Assembly: GCA_016188005.1 (NCBI GenBank)
Contig: JACPIQ010000027.1
Location: 1 to 63,863 of the forward strand
Direction: 5' to 3'
Origin: Candidatus Rokuibacteriota bacterium
GTDB taxonomy: Bacteria; Methylomirabilota; Methylomirabilia; Rokubacteriales; CSP1-6
Length of the DNA stretch: 63,863 nt
The translations under genes and the position numbers were made by a program. Shown here piece by piece: positions 1 through 8,210 of the stretch. Within the stretch, counting starts at the first letter, position 1. Each line of letters opens with the position of its first letter. Under the pieces are notes generated by a model. That model did no database searches, was not told the DNA's origin, and saw only the letters and a list, made by a program, of their open reading frames with translations.

Positions 1-206
1 ACCGACGCGCCCTTGTAGACGGGCGAATTGAAGGGATGCTCGGGGTTCTGCTTCCTCGCGTCCTCGAAGGCGTGCTCGCCCATGCCCTCGAAGGTCACGG
101 CCTTGAGGAAGCGCGCGGGGATGATGCGGTCGGTGTCGATGTCGTTGCCGGTGACGGGGATGCCGCGGCCCGAGATCTGGCGGCGCTTGAAATCAGTCGT
201 GGTCAT
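1..206 (-). CDS. leuD: 3-isopropylmalate dehydratase small subunit, 5' part only
   Basis: The N-terminal 68 codons of LeuD, which with LeuC isomerises 2- to 3-isopropylmalate in leucine synthesis; the window edge removes the rest. Visible residues include [20 protein letters not shown], the swivel-domain signature of the family, followed by [17 protein letters not shown]. The start ATG overlaps the leuC stop in an ATGA junction, so translation is very probably coupled and the two subunits are made together. Family members of about 165-200 residues mean roughly two thirds of the gene lies outside. Confidence 0.95.
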   Translation of the reverse strand, partial: MTTTDFKRRQISGRGIPVTGNDIDTDRIIPARFLKAVTFEGMGEHAFEDARKQNPEHPFNSPVYKGAS

Positions 207-1606
207 GCCAGAATCTCCCTCACGTCGGCGACGGCGCCGGTGATGGCGGCGGCCGCGACCATGGCCGGGCTCATGAGGAGGGTGCGCCCCGTGGGGCTGC
301 CCTGGCGGCCGATGAAGTTGCGGTTGCTGGACGAGGCGCTCATCTCGCGGCCCTGGAGCTTGTCCTCGTTCATGCCGAGGCACATCGAGCAGCCGGCCTT
401 GCGCCACTCGAAGCCTGCGGCCTGGAAGATCTCGTGCAGGCCCTCGGCCTCGGCGGCCTCGGCGACCTGCTGGGAGCCGGGCACGATGAGCGCGCGGACG
501 TGGCGTGCGACCTTACCCTTCCTCGCCACCTCCGCGGCGGCGCGCAGGTCGGACAGGCGGCCGTTGGTGCAGGAGCCCACGAAGGCCACGTCGATCCTCG
601 CGCCCTTGATCGGCTGGCCGGCCTGGAAGCCCATGTGGGCGAGGGCCTCGCGGAAGGTGGGCCGCTCGGGCTCGGGCTGGGCCTCGGGCGCCGGGATCTT
701 CTGGCTGACGCCCACTGACATGCCCGGATTGATGCCCCAGGTCACCACGGGCTCGATGGCCGAGCCGTCGAGGCGCGCGACGTCGTCGAAGCTGGCGCCG
801 GGCTCGGTGGCCATGGTCTTCCACCAGGCGGCCGCGCGGTCGAAGGCGGCGCCCGCGGGGGCATAGGGCCGGCCGCGGAGGTACTCGATGGTGGTCGCGT
901 CGGGGTTGACGTAGCCGAAGCGCGCCCCGCCCTCGATGGACATGTTGCAGACGGTGAGGCGCTCCTCCATGGTCATGCGGTCGATGGTGTCGCCGGCGTA
1001 CTCGTAGGCGTAACCCACGCCGCCCTTCACGCCGAGCTGGTTGATGATGGCGAGGATGACGTCCTTGGCATAGATGCCCCTGGCGAGCGATCCCTCCACG
1101 CGCACCTGGCGCAGCTTGGGCTTGGCCATGGAGAGGCACTGGGTCGCCAGGATGTCGCGCACCTGGGTGGTGCCGATGCCAAAGGCGATGGCGCCGACGG
1201 CGCCGTGGGTCGAGGTGTGGCTGTCGCCGCAGGCGATGGTCATGCCGGGCTGGGTGAGGCCCAGCTCAGGGCCGATCACGTGGACGATGCCCTGCTTGCC
1301 GCTCGCCATGTCGAAGAGCGGCAGGCCGAACTCCTTCATGTTCCGGTACATGTGCGCCGCCATCTCCTCCGCCATGGGGTCGGCGTAGGGGCGGCTCTGG
1401 TCCGTGGTCGGGATGATGTGGTCGAGCGTGCCGAAGGTGCGCTCGGGCATGCGCACCTTGAGCTTCAGGTCCCTGAGCATCTGGAAGGCTTGGGGGGTCG
1501 TCACTTCATGGATGAGGTGGAGACCGATCAGGAGCTGGGTCTGACCGGACGGCAGCGTCCGGACCGTGTGCGCTTCCCACACCTTGTCGAGCAGCGTGTG
1601 TGCCAT
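203..1606 (-). CDS. leuC: 3-isopropylmalate dehydratase large subunit
   Basis: A 467-residue aconitase-family protein catalysing the second step of leucine synthesis together with LeuD. The three cysteines expected to hold the 4Fe-4S cluster are visible: C346 in VGSCTNGR and C406 and C409 in GCSMCLG. The length is normal for bacterial LeuC. The ATG is preceded by GAGGAG at good spacing, and the stop overlaps the leuD start. It follows pncC by 58 bases, where a weak promoter-like pair is present, so leuCD may be transcribed separately from the long upstream gene run. No leucine leader peptide or T-box was seen. Confidence 0.97.
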   Translation of the reverse strand: MAHTLLDKVWEAHTVRTLPSGQTQLLIGLHLIHEVTTPQAFQMLRDLKLKVRMPERTFGTLDHIIPTTDQSRPYADPMAEEMAAHMYRNMKEFGLPLFDMASGKQGIVHVIGPELGLTQPGMTIACGDSHTSTHGAVGAIAFGIGTTQVRDILATQCLSMAKPKLRQVRVEGSLARGIYAKDVILAIINQLGVKGGVGYAYEYAGDTIDRMTMEERLTVCNMSIEGGARFGYVNPDATTIEYLRGRPYAPAGAAFDRAAAWWKTMATEPGASFDDVARLDGSAIEPVVTWGINPGMSVGVSQKIPAPEAQPEPERPTFREALAHMGFQAGQPIKGARIDVAFVGSCTNGRLSDLRAAAEVARKGKVARHVRALIVPGSQQVAEAAEAEGLHEIFQAAGFEWRKAGCSMCLGMNEDKLQGREMSASSSNRNFIGRQGSPTGRTLLMSPAMVAAAAITGAVADVREILA

Positions 1607-1623
1607 GGAACTCCTCTTCGAGC

Positions 1624-1654
1624 GTGATAGAGCCGGGCTACCGGCTAGTGTAAA
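1624..1654 (-). promoter_or_regulatory. possible leuCD promoter
   Basis: On the minus strand TTTACA and TATCAC are separated by 19 bases, 17 bases upstream of the leuC ATG. Both boxes resemble sigma-70 hexamers but the spacer is long, so this is only a candidate. Confidence 0.3.
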
Positions 1655-1664
1655 CCCTTCGTGA

Positions 1665-2159
1665 TCAGCGCGCGTCCTCGCTCAGGCAGGACTCCAAGAG
1701 CTCGAGGGCGGCGCGGCTGAAGGCCCACATGTTGGCCTCGCGGTCGGCGCGCCCCGTCTCGACGGTGCGGGCGCGCTCGATGGGCCCCGCCACCGCGATG
1801 CAGGTGTGGCCCGCGGCATCGCCGTAGCGGTTGCCGCTGGGCCCGGCCGCGCCGGTCTCGGCCAGCCCCCACGTCGCGCCGAGCCTCTCGCGCGCCGTCC
1901 GCGCCTTGAGGAGCGCATAGGCCTCGGTGCTCGAGCGGATGCCGCGCAGCGCCTCGTCGGGCACCGCGAGCAGGACCCGCCGCGCCGCCCGCGTGTAGAT
2001 CACGCCCCCGCCCAGGAAATAGGCCGAGGCTCCGGGGATGGAGAGGAGGGCGGCGGAGATCAGGCCGCCGGCCGAGGACTCGGCCACGGCGACGGTATGC
2101 CCGCGGGCCACGAGGCGCGCGGCGACGGAGGCGGCCAGGGAGGCGAGCAGATCGGGCAC
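1665..2159 (-). CDS. pncC: CinA C-terminal-type NMN amidohydrolase
   Basis: A stand-alone CinA C-terminal domain of 164 residues. Members deamidate nicotinamide mononucleotide in pyridine-nucleotide salvage. Visible family features are [20 protein letters not shown] near residues 24-43, followed by FLGGGVIY, and the [10 protein letters not shown] segment in the second half. The start is the GTG giving [10 protein letters not shown], because upstream codons in this frame do not look like this family. It lacks the N-terminal competence/damage-inducible domain of full CinA. It sits 50 bases after the anti-sigma-like gene; a regulatory tie to that pair is not shown. Confidence 0.85.
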   Translation of the reverse strand: MPDLLASLAASVAARLVARGHTVAVAESSAGGLISAALLSIPGASAYFLGGGVIYTRAARRVLLAVPDEALRGIRSSTEAYALLKARTARERLGATWGLAETGAAGPSGNRYGDAAGHTCIAVAGPIERARTVETGRADREANMWAFSRAALELLESCLSEDAR

Positions 2160-2209
2160 GGCGCCGAGGATAGCACGGGACGCCCCGGGGGCCCGTGCCA
2201 GGTCAGGAA

Positions 2210-2929
2210 TCAGAACACGGGCGACAGCTCGGTCTGCGAGCGCACCTTGACGAAGTACTCCTTGAGCCGCGTCACGTCGTCCTCGGAGACGAGGGCGGAG
2301 ATCAGCGCGCAGAGGAGTCCCTTGTCCTTCCAGAGGATGAGGCTGAAGCCGTTCTCCCGACGGATGAGCGGGCGCCAGCGGTCGATCTGGACCCGGCCCT
2401 GCTCGGGCAGGGGCACGCCGCCGCCGGGGACGATGATGTAGGTCACGGCATGGCCGTCCCTGTCCATGTAGCCCAGCGACATGCCGCGGTGTCCCTCCAC
2501 GTAGGTCGGCTGGGCGTTCACGAGGCGGATCTGCTCGTCCCCCGTGAAGACCCAGTTCAGGATCACGCCGCTCTCCTCCATGACGCGGGGCAGGGCCGCC
2601 GGGACCACGTCGGGCTCGCGCTGGGCCCAGCTCAGCGTGCGGGCGTGCTCCGTGACGACGGCGCGGGCGATCTGCTGGATGGGGTCCACGGAGCGGATCG
2701 CGGGCAGCCCGGTCGCCATCCACATGACCATCACCATGGCGGTGGCCAGCGCGGCCACCGACGGGGCCAGCCACGCCCAGCGCCAGCGCGGCTGGTGCTC
2801 CTCGGGCATGAGCACCCGCCGCACCGCGGCCCGCAGCTCGGGCGGAGCGGGATGGCGCGGCAGCCGCTCTCTCAGCCAGCGGCCGACCTCCGCGTCGTCG
2901 CCGGGCAGGTTCTGGGCTTCGGGGCACAT
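2210..2929 (-). CDS. membrane anti-sigma-like protein without zinc finger
   Basis: A 239-residue protein with a short cytosolic N-terminus (1-50), one membrane helix near 51-76 (WAWLAPSVAALATAMVMVMW) and an outside domain of about 160 residues. It starts four bases after the stop of the ECF sigma gene, the usual position of a cognate anti-sigma factor. The N-terminus lacks the HxxxCxxC zinc motif of ZAS anti-sigma factors, so the sigma-binding mode is unclear. The C-terminal part (GYMDRDGHAVTYIIVPGG and WKDKGLLCALISALVSEDD) resembles the extracytoplasmic part of other anti-sigma-like proteins of this type. Membrane topology is inferred from hydrophobicity only. Confidence 0.7.
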   Translation of the reverse strand: MCPEAQNLPGDDAEVGRWLRERLPRHPAPPELRAAVRRVLMPEEHQPRWRWAWLAPSVAALATAMVMVMWMATGLPAIRSVDPIQQIARAVVTEHARTLSWAQREPDVVPAALPRVMEESGVILNWVFTGDEQIRLVNAQPTYVEGHRGMSLGYMDRDGHAVTYIIVPGGGVPLPEQGRVQIDRWRPLIRRENGFSLILWKDKGLLCALISALVSEDDVTRLKEYFVKVRSQTELSPVF

Positions 2930-2933
2930 GGTC

Positions 2934-3458
2934 TCAGGCCTTCTGCTCTCGTCCGTAGTCCTTCAGGTATTCGCGCATCCGCTCCTTGGCCCGGAAGATG
3001 CGCGACTTCACCGTCCCGACCGGGCAGTCCATGATCCGCGCCACATCCTCCAGGGGGAACCCTTCCACCTCGGCCAGCAGCAGCGGGGTCTTGAACTCTT
3101 CCGGAAGCCGGGCCAGGGCCCGCTCGAGGTCGGTGTGCACCTCGGTGCTGGCGCCGCCCTCATCCGGGGCATCGTGGAACATGGGCGCCCCGCCCGCCGG
3201 AACGCCGTCCTCGGAGAGCGCCGGCTCGCGCTCCCGCAGCCGGTAAAAGGTGAGGAACGTATTCCTCAGGATCTGAAACAGCCAGGCCCTGAGATGGGTT
3301 CCCCGCTCGAAACGATGGGAGAAACGCATCGCCCGGACATAGGTCTCTTGCACCAGATCCTGGGCCTCCGAGCCGTTCCGGGTCAGATAGACCGCGAGGT
3401 TGTGGAGTGCGTCCAGGTGCTGGAGGGCCTCCTGGCGAAACTCCTCGTCGGGGTTCAT
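2934..3458 (-). CDS. ECF-family RNA polymerase sigma factor
   Basis: A 174-residue ECF sigma factor. Region 2 is at about residues 25-80 (EAQDLVQETYVRAMRF, then a tryptophan-containing RAWLFQILRNTF). Region 4 is at about 115-160 (LPEEFKTPLLLAEVEGFPLE and CPVGTVKSRIFRAK), the helix-turn-helix that reads the -35 element. The acidic linker between them is normal for the group. It lies inside the fol/leu gene run, 22 bases after folK, and is followed immediately by its likely membrane regulator. Target promoters cannot be deduced from the window. Confidence 0.92.
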   Translation of the reverse strand: MNPDEEFRQEALQHLDALHNLAVYLTRNGSEAQDLVQETYVRAMRFSHRFERGTHLRAWLFQILRNTFLTFYRLREREPALSEDGVPAGGAPMFHDAPDEGGASTEVHTDLERALARLPEEFKTPLLLAEVEGFPLEDVARIMDCPVGTVKSRIFRAKERMREYLKDYGREQKA

Positions 3459-3480
3459 CGCGGGCTCGACCGCCCGGGCC

Positions 3481-4029
3481 TCACCGCTCGAACCAGCGGC
3501 GCGGCAGGCTGGTCATCTGCACCTCGTGCTCGTCCGAGAGGCCGGCCAGGAGGGCCTCGGCCGTCCGGTAGAGGGTGGGGTGCTCCCAGTCGGGCGCCAG
3601 ATCGGCCAGGGGTCTCAGCACGAAGGCGCGCTCGTGCATGAGGAGATGCGGGATGCTGAGCTCGGCGGTGGCGCTGATGACCTTGTCACCGTAGCCGAGG
3701 ATGTCGATGTCGAGCGTCCGCCGCTCGTACCGGCCATCCTCGGGCGTGCCGGCGACCCGCACCCGCCCCAGCGCCCGCTCGATGCCCTGGAGCTCGTCGA
3801 GGAGTGCCCTCGGCGGCACCGAGGTCTCGATGGCCACCACGCAGTTGAAGAACGACGCCTCCGGATCCGCCGCCTCACCGGGGTTCGCCTCCCAGGGCTC
3901 GGTCTGGTACAGGGGCGAGGCGTCCAGGAACTGCACGGCGGGGAGGCGCCGGAGCCGCTCCACGGCCTGGCGCAGGCACTCGAGCCGGTCACCGAGGTTG
4001 GAGCCGAGGCCAAGGAACACCCTGGCCAC
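3481..4029 (-). CDS. folK: 2-amino-4-hydroxy-6-hydroxymethyldihydropteridine pyrophosphokinase
   Basis: A 182-residue HPPK that transfers pyrophosphate from ATP to the pterin alcohol in folate synthesis. The GLGSNLGD loop is at residues 7-14 and the family hallmark RRTLDIDILGYGD with the metal-binding aspartates is near the middle; SIPHLLMHERAFVL follows, also characteristic. A GTG start is used because the preceding gene stops two bases upstream and residues before it do not fit the family. It directly follows folB, which supplies its substrate, so the two consecutive folate steps are co-transcribed. Confidence 0.94.
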   Translation of the reverse strand: MARVFLGLGSNLGDRLECLRQAVERLRRLPAVQFLDASPLYQTEPWEANPGEAADPEASFFNCVVAIETSVPPRALLDELQGIERALGRVRVAGTPEDGRYERRTLDIDILGYGDKVISATAELSIPHLLMHERAFVLRPLADLAPDWEHPTLYRTAEALLAGLSDEHEVQMTSLPRRWFER

Positions 4030-4031
4030 GG

Positions 4032-4394
4032 TCAGCGCTCGCGGGTCACTTCCACCCCCGGAGTCGCATGCAGACCCTCCATGGGTGGCGTCAGCTTCCG
4101 CACCCGCACCCGGACCTGCCGGCAGGGGAATTCCCCGAGCAGCGTCTGGGCCAGCCCCCCGGCGAGGCGCTCGAGGAGATTGACCCGCTCCCGCGTGCAC
4201 ACTTCCACCACCCGGGCCGCCACCGCTCCGTAGTCCACCGTGGCCCGCAGGTCGTCGGACACCGCCGCCGGAGCGAGATCCACGTGAAGCTCCACATCCA
4301 CCGAGAACCAGGCGCCCACCGTCTGCTGGGCGCGGGTGACGCCATGGTGGCCGTAGAACCGGACGTCCTCGAGGAAGATCTTGTCGGAGGTCAG
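4032..4394 (-). CDS. folB: dihydroneopterin aldolase, probable CTG start
   Basis: A FolB-type aldolase that cleaves dihydroneopterin to the substrate of FolK. The conserved N-terminal block KIFLEDVRFYGHHGV lies upstream of the first GTG at 4319, so starting there would lose essential family residues. In frame, the only plausible upstream initiator is CTG at 4394, which overlaps the dapL stop as CTGA. That mirrors the four-base overlaps used by the neighbouring genes and gives 120 residues, the normal family length. A catalytic-region glutamate and lysine are present (NLLERLAGGLA and VRVRKLTPP). The identity is sure; the start is an inference. Confidence 0.88.
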   Translation of the reverse strand: MTSDKIFLEDVRFYGHHGVTRAQQTVGAWFSVDVELHVDLAPAAVSDDLRATVDYGAVAARVVEVCTRERVNLLERLAGGLAQTLLGEFPCRQVRVRVRKLTPPMEGLHATPGVEVTRER

Positions 4395-5572
4395 AGCTTG
4401 AGCCTCTGGAGCCGCTCCATGGCCTCCGCCAGCCGCTTGGCCTCGATCGTCAGCGCGATGCGGTAGAAGCCCTCGCCGGAGGGCCCGAAGCCGACCCCTG
4501 GGGTCACGACGCAGGCGGCCTCCTCCAGCAGCCGGGCCGCGAAGCTGCGCGAGTCGAGCCCTCCCGGCGTGGGCGCCCAGACGAAGAAGGCGGCCCGGGG
4601 GACGTCCACCTCCCAGCCGAGAGCCCGGAGCCCGGCGACGACGACGTCGCGGCGCTCCTGGTAGATGCGCCGGTACTGCTCGGCGACGTCCTGTGGCCCG
4701 CTGAGCGCGGCGATGGCCGCCTCCTGTATCGCCTGGAAGACCCCCGAGTCCACGTTGGTCTTGACCTTGCCGAGCCCCGCCACCGCCTCGGCATTGCCGA
4801 CGATGAAGCCCACGCGCCAGCCGGTCATGGAGTAGGTCTTCGACAGCGAGTGGAACTCGACGCCGATCCCGCCGGCCCCCGGCGTCTCCAGGAAGGAGGG
4901 GGGGCGGTAGTCATCGAAGCGCAGCTCGGAATACATCGCGTCGTGGCAGACGAGAATGCCGTGGGCCCGGGCGAACTCCACGACGCGCGCGAAGAACTCG
5001 CGCGTCGCCGTGGCGGCCGTGGGGTTGTTCGGGTAGTTCAGGTACATGAGCTTGGCCCGGCGGGCGATGGCGGGGGGAACCGCGTCGAGATCGGGCATGA
5101 ACCCATTCTTCCGCAGGAGCGGCATGAAGTGGACCTCGCCGCCCGCGAACCAGGTGCCCGCCGCGTACACGGGGTACCCCGGGTCGGGCACCAGCACCAC
5201 GTCGCCGGGGTTGACGAAGGCCAGCGGCATGTGCGCCGTGCCCTCCTTGGACCCGACGAGCGCGAGCACCTCCGTCTCCGGGTCCAGGACCACGCCGAAG
5301 CGCCGCCGGTACCAGTCGGCCGCGGCGGTGCGGAACTCGATCATCCCCTCATAGGAGGGGTAGCGGTGATGCTCCGGGTTCTCGGCGCCGCGCTTGAGGG
5401 CCTCGACGACATGCGGGGGCGTCGGCAGGTCGGGATCGCCGATGCCCATGTCGATGAGGTCGGCGCCCCGCGCCCGCGCCTCGCGCTTCTTCCTGTCGAT
5501 CTCGGCGAAGAGGTAAGGGGGGAGCCGCTTCAGGCGCTCCGCCAGCTCCGGGATCCTGGAACCGTGTGTCAC
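4391..5572 (-). CDS. dapL: LL-diaminopimelate aminotransferase
   Basis: A 393-residue class I/II PLP aminotransferase that makes LL-diaminopimelate directly from tetrahydrodipicolinate, bypassing the succinylated or acetylated branch. The PLP lysine is K245 in HSLSKTYSMTGWR. The segment TNVDSGVFQAIQEA is typical of DapL, and the N-terminal LIDMGIGDPDLPTP matches the group. The GTG start overlaps the stop of the upstream FAH-family gene (GTGA). Its position in a dapA-dapB run supports the DapL assignment over a general alanine or aspartate aminotransferase; a related enzyme next to hom (27334-28506) lacks the TNVDSG signature. Confidence 0.9.
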   Translation of the reverse strand: MTHGSRIPELAERLKRLPPYLFAEIDRKKREARARGADLIDMGIGDPDLPTPPHVVEALKRGAENPEHHRYPSYEGMIEFRTAAADWYRRRFGVVLDPETEVLALVGSKEGTAHMPLAFVNPGDVVLVPDPGYPVYAAGTWFAGGEVHFMPLLRKNGFMPDLDAVPPAIARRAKLMYLNYPNNPTAATATREFFARVVEFARAHGILVCHDAMYSELRFDDYRPPSFLETPGAGGIGVEFHSLSKTYSMTGWRVGFIVGNAEAVAGLGKVKTNVDSGVFQAIQEAAIAALSGPQDVAEQYRRIYQERRDVVVAGLRALGWEVDVPRAAFFVWAPTPGGLDSRSFAARLLEEAACVVTPGVGFGPSGEGFYRIALTIEAKRLAEAMERLQRLKL

Positions 5573-6342
5573 GCTATCGCCTCCTGGAGCCTGATCACGG
5601 GATTGACGAGGCTCCCGATGCCTTCGATGCGAACCTCCACCCTGTCGCCGGGCTGCATGGGGCCGATGCCCGCCGGGGTGCCGGTGGCGATGACGTCTCC
5701 CGGGAGGAGCGTCATCACCGCCGAGATGCGCGCCACCAGCTCCTCGACGGGGAAGATGAGGTTCTTGGTGCTGGACGCCTGCTTGCGCTCGCCGTTGAGG
5801 AAGCTCTCGATCTCGAGCCCCCCCGGGTCCAGGTCGGTGGCGATGCAGGGGCCCAGGGGGCAGAAGCTGTCGAAGCCCTTGGCCTGGGTCAGCTGCCCGT
5901 CCCGCACCTGCAAGTCCCGCGCGGTGACGTCGTTCAGGCACGCGTAGCCCAGCACATGCTCCCGCGCGCGCCCCGGAGGCACGTGGCGCGCCCGCTTCTT
6001 GATGACCACGGCCAGCTCGGCCTCGTAGTCCACCCGCGTGGACTGGGCGGGGTAGACGATCGGGTCGCCGGGACCGATGAGCGCCGAGGGGGGCTTGAGG
6101 AAGATGAACGGCTGGGTCGGCACGGGGAGGCCCACTTCCTCGGCGTGGTCGCGGTAGTTGAGCCCGATGCCCACGATCTTGCCAGGCAGGAGCGGGCTCA
6201 GCAGCACGGTCTGGCGGAGGGGGTACCGCTTCCGCCCCTTCTTGAACGTCCCGAACGGGGTGCCGGCGTACTCGATGACGTGGGTGCCCTCGATGACGCC
6301 GTAGCGCGTCTTGCCCGCCGCCTTGAACCGGACGATCTTCAT
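5569..6342 (-). CDS. fumarylacetoacetate hydrolase family protein
   Basis: A 257-residue FAH-fold protein. Metal-binding and active-site segments are visible: GIGLNYRDHAEEVG, FLKPPSALIGPGD, DYEAELAVVIKKRAR and the C-terminal TPAGIGPMQPGDRVEV. Members act as 2-keto-diacid hydrolases, isomerases or decarboxylases such as oxaloacetate decarboxylase or acylpyruvase. The exact substrate cannot be read from sequence. It overlaps dapB upstream and dapL downstream by four bases each, so it is made as part of the lysine operon. A housekeeping role on a reactive keto acid of that pathway is possible but unproven. Confidence 0.88.
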   Translation of the reverse strand: MKIVRFKAAGKTRYGVIEGTHVIEYAGTPFGTFKKGRKRYPLRQTVLLSPLLPGKIVGIGLNYRDHAEEVGLPVPTQPFIFLKPPSALIGPGDPIVYPAQSTRVDYEAELAVVIKKRARHVPPGRAREHVLGYACLNDVTARDLQVRDGQLTQAKGFDSFCPLGPCIATDLDPGGLEIESFLNGERKQASSTKNLIFPVEELVARISAVMTLLPGDVIATGTPAGIGPMQPGDRVEVRIEGIGSLVNPVIRLQEAIA

Positions 6343-7142
6343 GTCAGCCCGAGGACGTCCTCCATCGAGTAGAGTCCCGGGCGCGCCTCCGCCACGAACC
6401 GGGCCGCGCGGAGCGCGCCCCGGGCGAAGGTGTCCCGGCTGTGAGCGCGGTGGGTCAGCTCGAGCCGCTCGCCGAGCGCGCCGAAGGAGACCGTGTGCTC
6501 GCCCACCACGTCGCCGGAGCGCTGGGCGAGGATCCCGATCTCGCCGCGGGTCCGCTCCCCCGGCAGCCCGTGGCGCCCGTAGACGGCCGCGCGGGTGAGA
6601 TCGCGCCCGAGCGCCTGCGCCACGACCTCCGCCAGGCGGAGCGCCGTGCCGCTGGGGGCGTCCTTCTTGAAGCGGTGGTGGACCTCCGTGATCTCCACGT
6701 CGTAGTCCTCCCCCAGGAGCCGGGCCATCTCGCGGAGCACGCGGAAGGCCACGTTGACTCCCACGCTCATGTTGGGGGAGAGGAGGACGGCCGCCTCCCG
6801 CGCCAGGAGCTCGATCTCGTGCCGCTGGGTGGCGGAGAAGCCGGTGGTGCCGATCACCGCGCGCCCGCGCTGCCGCGCGACCGCGCGCAGGTGGGCGAGG
6901 CTCGCGTCCGCCACGGAGAAGTCGATGAGGATGCGGTCGGGGCCGAGGAGGCCATCGGGGTCGCCCGAGATCGGCACGTTCACGCGCCCGATGCCCGCCA
7001 CCTCCCCCGCGTCCCTGTGAAGGGCGGGGTGGCCCGGTGCCTCCAGCGCCCCCACCAGCCGGAGATCGCGCTCGTCCTGGAGCAGGGCGACGAGACGGCT
7101 CCCCATGCGGCCGGCCGCGCCGGCGATCACCACGTCTGGCAT
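6339..7142 (-). CDS. dapB: 4-hydroxy-tetrahydrodipicolinate reductase
   Basis: A 267-residue DapB that reduces the DapA product using NAD(P)H. The N-terminal Rossmann motif GAAGRMGS is at residues 8-15, and the substrate-binding/catalytic block EVHHRFKKDAPSGTAL lies near 150-168 with the paired histidines and the lysine. It starts ten bases after dapA and overlaps the next gene by ATGA. Length and order (dapA then dapB) are normal. Confidence 0.97.
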   Translation of the reverse strand: MPDVVIAGAAGRMGSRLVALLQDERDLRLVGALEAPGHPALHRDAGEVAGIGRVNVPISGDPDGLLGPDRILIDFSVADASLAHLRAVARQRGRAVIGTTGFSATQRHEIELLAREAAVLLSPNMSVGVNVAFRVLREMARLLGEDYDVEITEVHHRFKKDAPSGTALRLAEVVAQALGRDLTRAAVYGRHGLPGERTRGEIGILAQRSGDVVGEHTVSFGALGERLELTHRAHSRDTFARGALRAARFVAEARPGLYSMEDVLGLT

Positions 7143-7152
7143 GGCGGCGGGA

Positions 7153-8043
7153 TCAGCCCGGGAGGAGGCCCTGCTGCTTGAGGACGGTCCGGAGGCGCTC
7201 CCGGTTGCCGTCCGACATGCGGCACAGCGGCAGGCGGAACTCGGGCTCGAGCCTGCCCATCATGGCCATGGCTTCCTTGACCGGGATGGGGTTGGTCTCG
7301 ATGAACATGGCGCGGCAGAGCGGGAAGAGCCGCAGGTGGATCTCCCGGGCGAGCTTCCAGTCTCCGGCCAGCGCCGCATGCGTCAGCTCCGCGGTGTCCC
7401 GCGGAACGATGTTCGCGATCACCGAGACGACCCCGCGTCCCCCGACGGACATGAGCGGCAGCGTGAGGGTGTCGTCGCCCGAGAGGACCGAGAAGTCCGG
7501 GCCGCAGGCCAAGAGCACCTGGGTCATCTGGTCGAGCGACCCCGAGGCTTCCTTCACGCCCACGATGTTCGGACAGCCCTTGGCCAGGCGCTGGAGCGTG
7601 TCGGTCTCGACGTTGACCGCCGTCCGGCTCTGGATGTTGTAGACGAGGATCGGGATGTCCACCGCCTCGGCCACGGCCCGGAAATGGCGGTAGAGTCCCT
7701 CCTGGGTCGGCCGGTTGTAGTACGGGTTCACCACGAGCGCGCCGTGCGCGCCGGCCCCCTTCGCGTGGCGGGTGAGATCGATGGCCTCGGCCGTGGAGTT
7801 GGAGCCGGTGCCCGCGATGACCGGGATCCGGCCGCCGGCGGCCTCCACGACCACCTCCACGACGCGCTTGTGCTCGTCGTGGGACAGGGTCGGGGACTCC
7901 CCGGTGGTGCCGCAGGGGACGATCGCGTCCGTGCCGCTCGACGCGTGCCACTCCACGAGCTCCCTGACCTTGGCCTCGTCCACCGCCCCATTGCGGAACG
8001 GGGTCACCATCGCGACGATCGAGCCCTGGAATGTGCGTCGCAT
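7153..8043 (-). CDS. dapA: 4-hydroxy-tetrahydrodipicolinate synthase
   Basis: A 296-residue class I aldolase condensing pyruvate with aspartate semialdehyde, the first step committed to lysine. The Schiff-base lysine is K164 in VGVKEASGS and the proton-relay tyrosine lies in VYNIQSR. PCGTTGESPTL near residue 43 forms the pyruvate pocket. The ATG at 8043 is chosen because GGAGG sits eight bases upstream; an in-frame ATG at 8061 has no such site. It is the first gene of a long co-directional run and has its own candidate promoter at 8103-8132. Confidence 0.97.
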   Translation of the reverse strand: MRRTFQGSIVAMVTPFRNGAVDEAKVRELVEWHASSGTDAIVPCGTTGESPTLSHDEHKRVVEVVVEAAGGRIPVIAGTGSNSTAEAIDLTRHAKGAGAHGALVVNPYYNRPTQEGLYRHFRAVAEAVDIPILVYNIQSRTAVNVETDTLQRLAKGCPNIVGVKEASGSLDQMTQVLLACGPDFSVLSGDDTLTLPLMSVGGRGVVSVIANIVPRDTAELTHAALAGDWKLAREIHLRLFPLCRAMFIETNPIPVKEAMAMMGRLEPEFRLPLCRMSDGNRERLRTVLKQQGLLPG

Positions 8044-8102
8044 CACCAAGTCCTCCGTCATGCTCGTGCCGGACGGGATTCCGGCGCCGCGGGATTTGTC
8101 CG

Positions 8103-8132
8103 ACTCTAGCACCACACCCCGAACCACTTCAA
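8103..8132 (-). promoter_or_regulatory. candidate dapA promoter
   Basis: Minus-strand TTGAAG and TAGAGT separated by 18 bases, with the -10 box about 60 bases upstream of the dapA ATG. It lies in the 167-base divergent gap between dapA and lysA and would drive the lysine-folate-leucine gene run. Confidence 0.5.
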
Positions 8133-8167
8133 GCGGACGCCTCCCGTGGCCGTCGCGCCGCCAGCTG

Positions 8168-8176
8168 GGGTATCAT
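8168..8176 (+). promoter_or_regulatory. candidate lysA -10 element
   Basis: TATCAT at 8171-8176 lies 34 bases before the lysA ATG, in a GGG-TATCAT-GG context resembling the TATAAT of the rpoA and methyltransferase leaders. No convincing -35 box was seen. Confidence 0.4.
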
Positions 8177-8210
8177 GGCCCGGCTGTCATCCCGGGAAGG
8201 AGGAGCCGGC

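Noticed and set aside
8044-8127. Longer dapA start at 8127 or 8061
   Set aside because: Neither has a ribosome site, while GGAGG is ideally placed for ATG 8043, which gives the family N-terminus.
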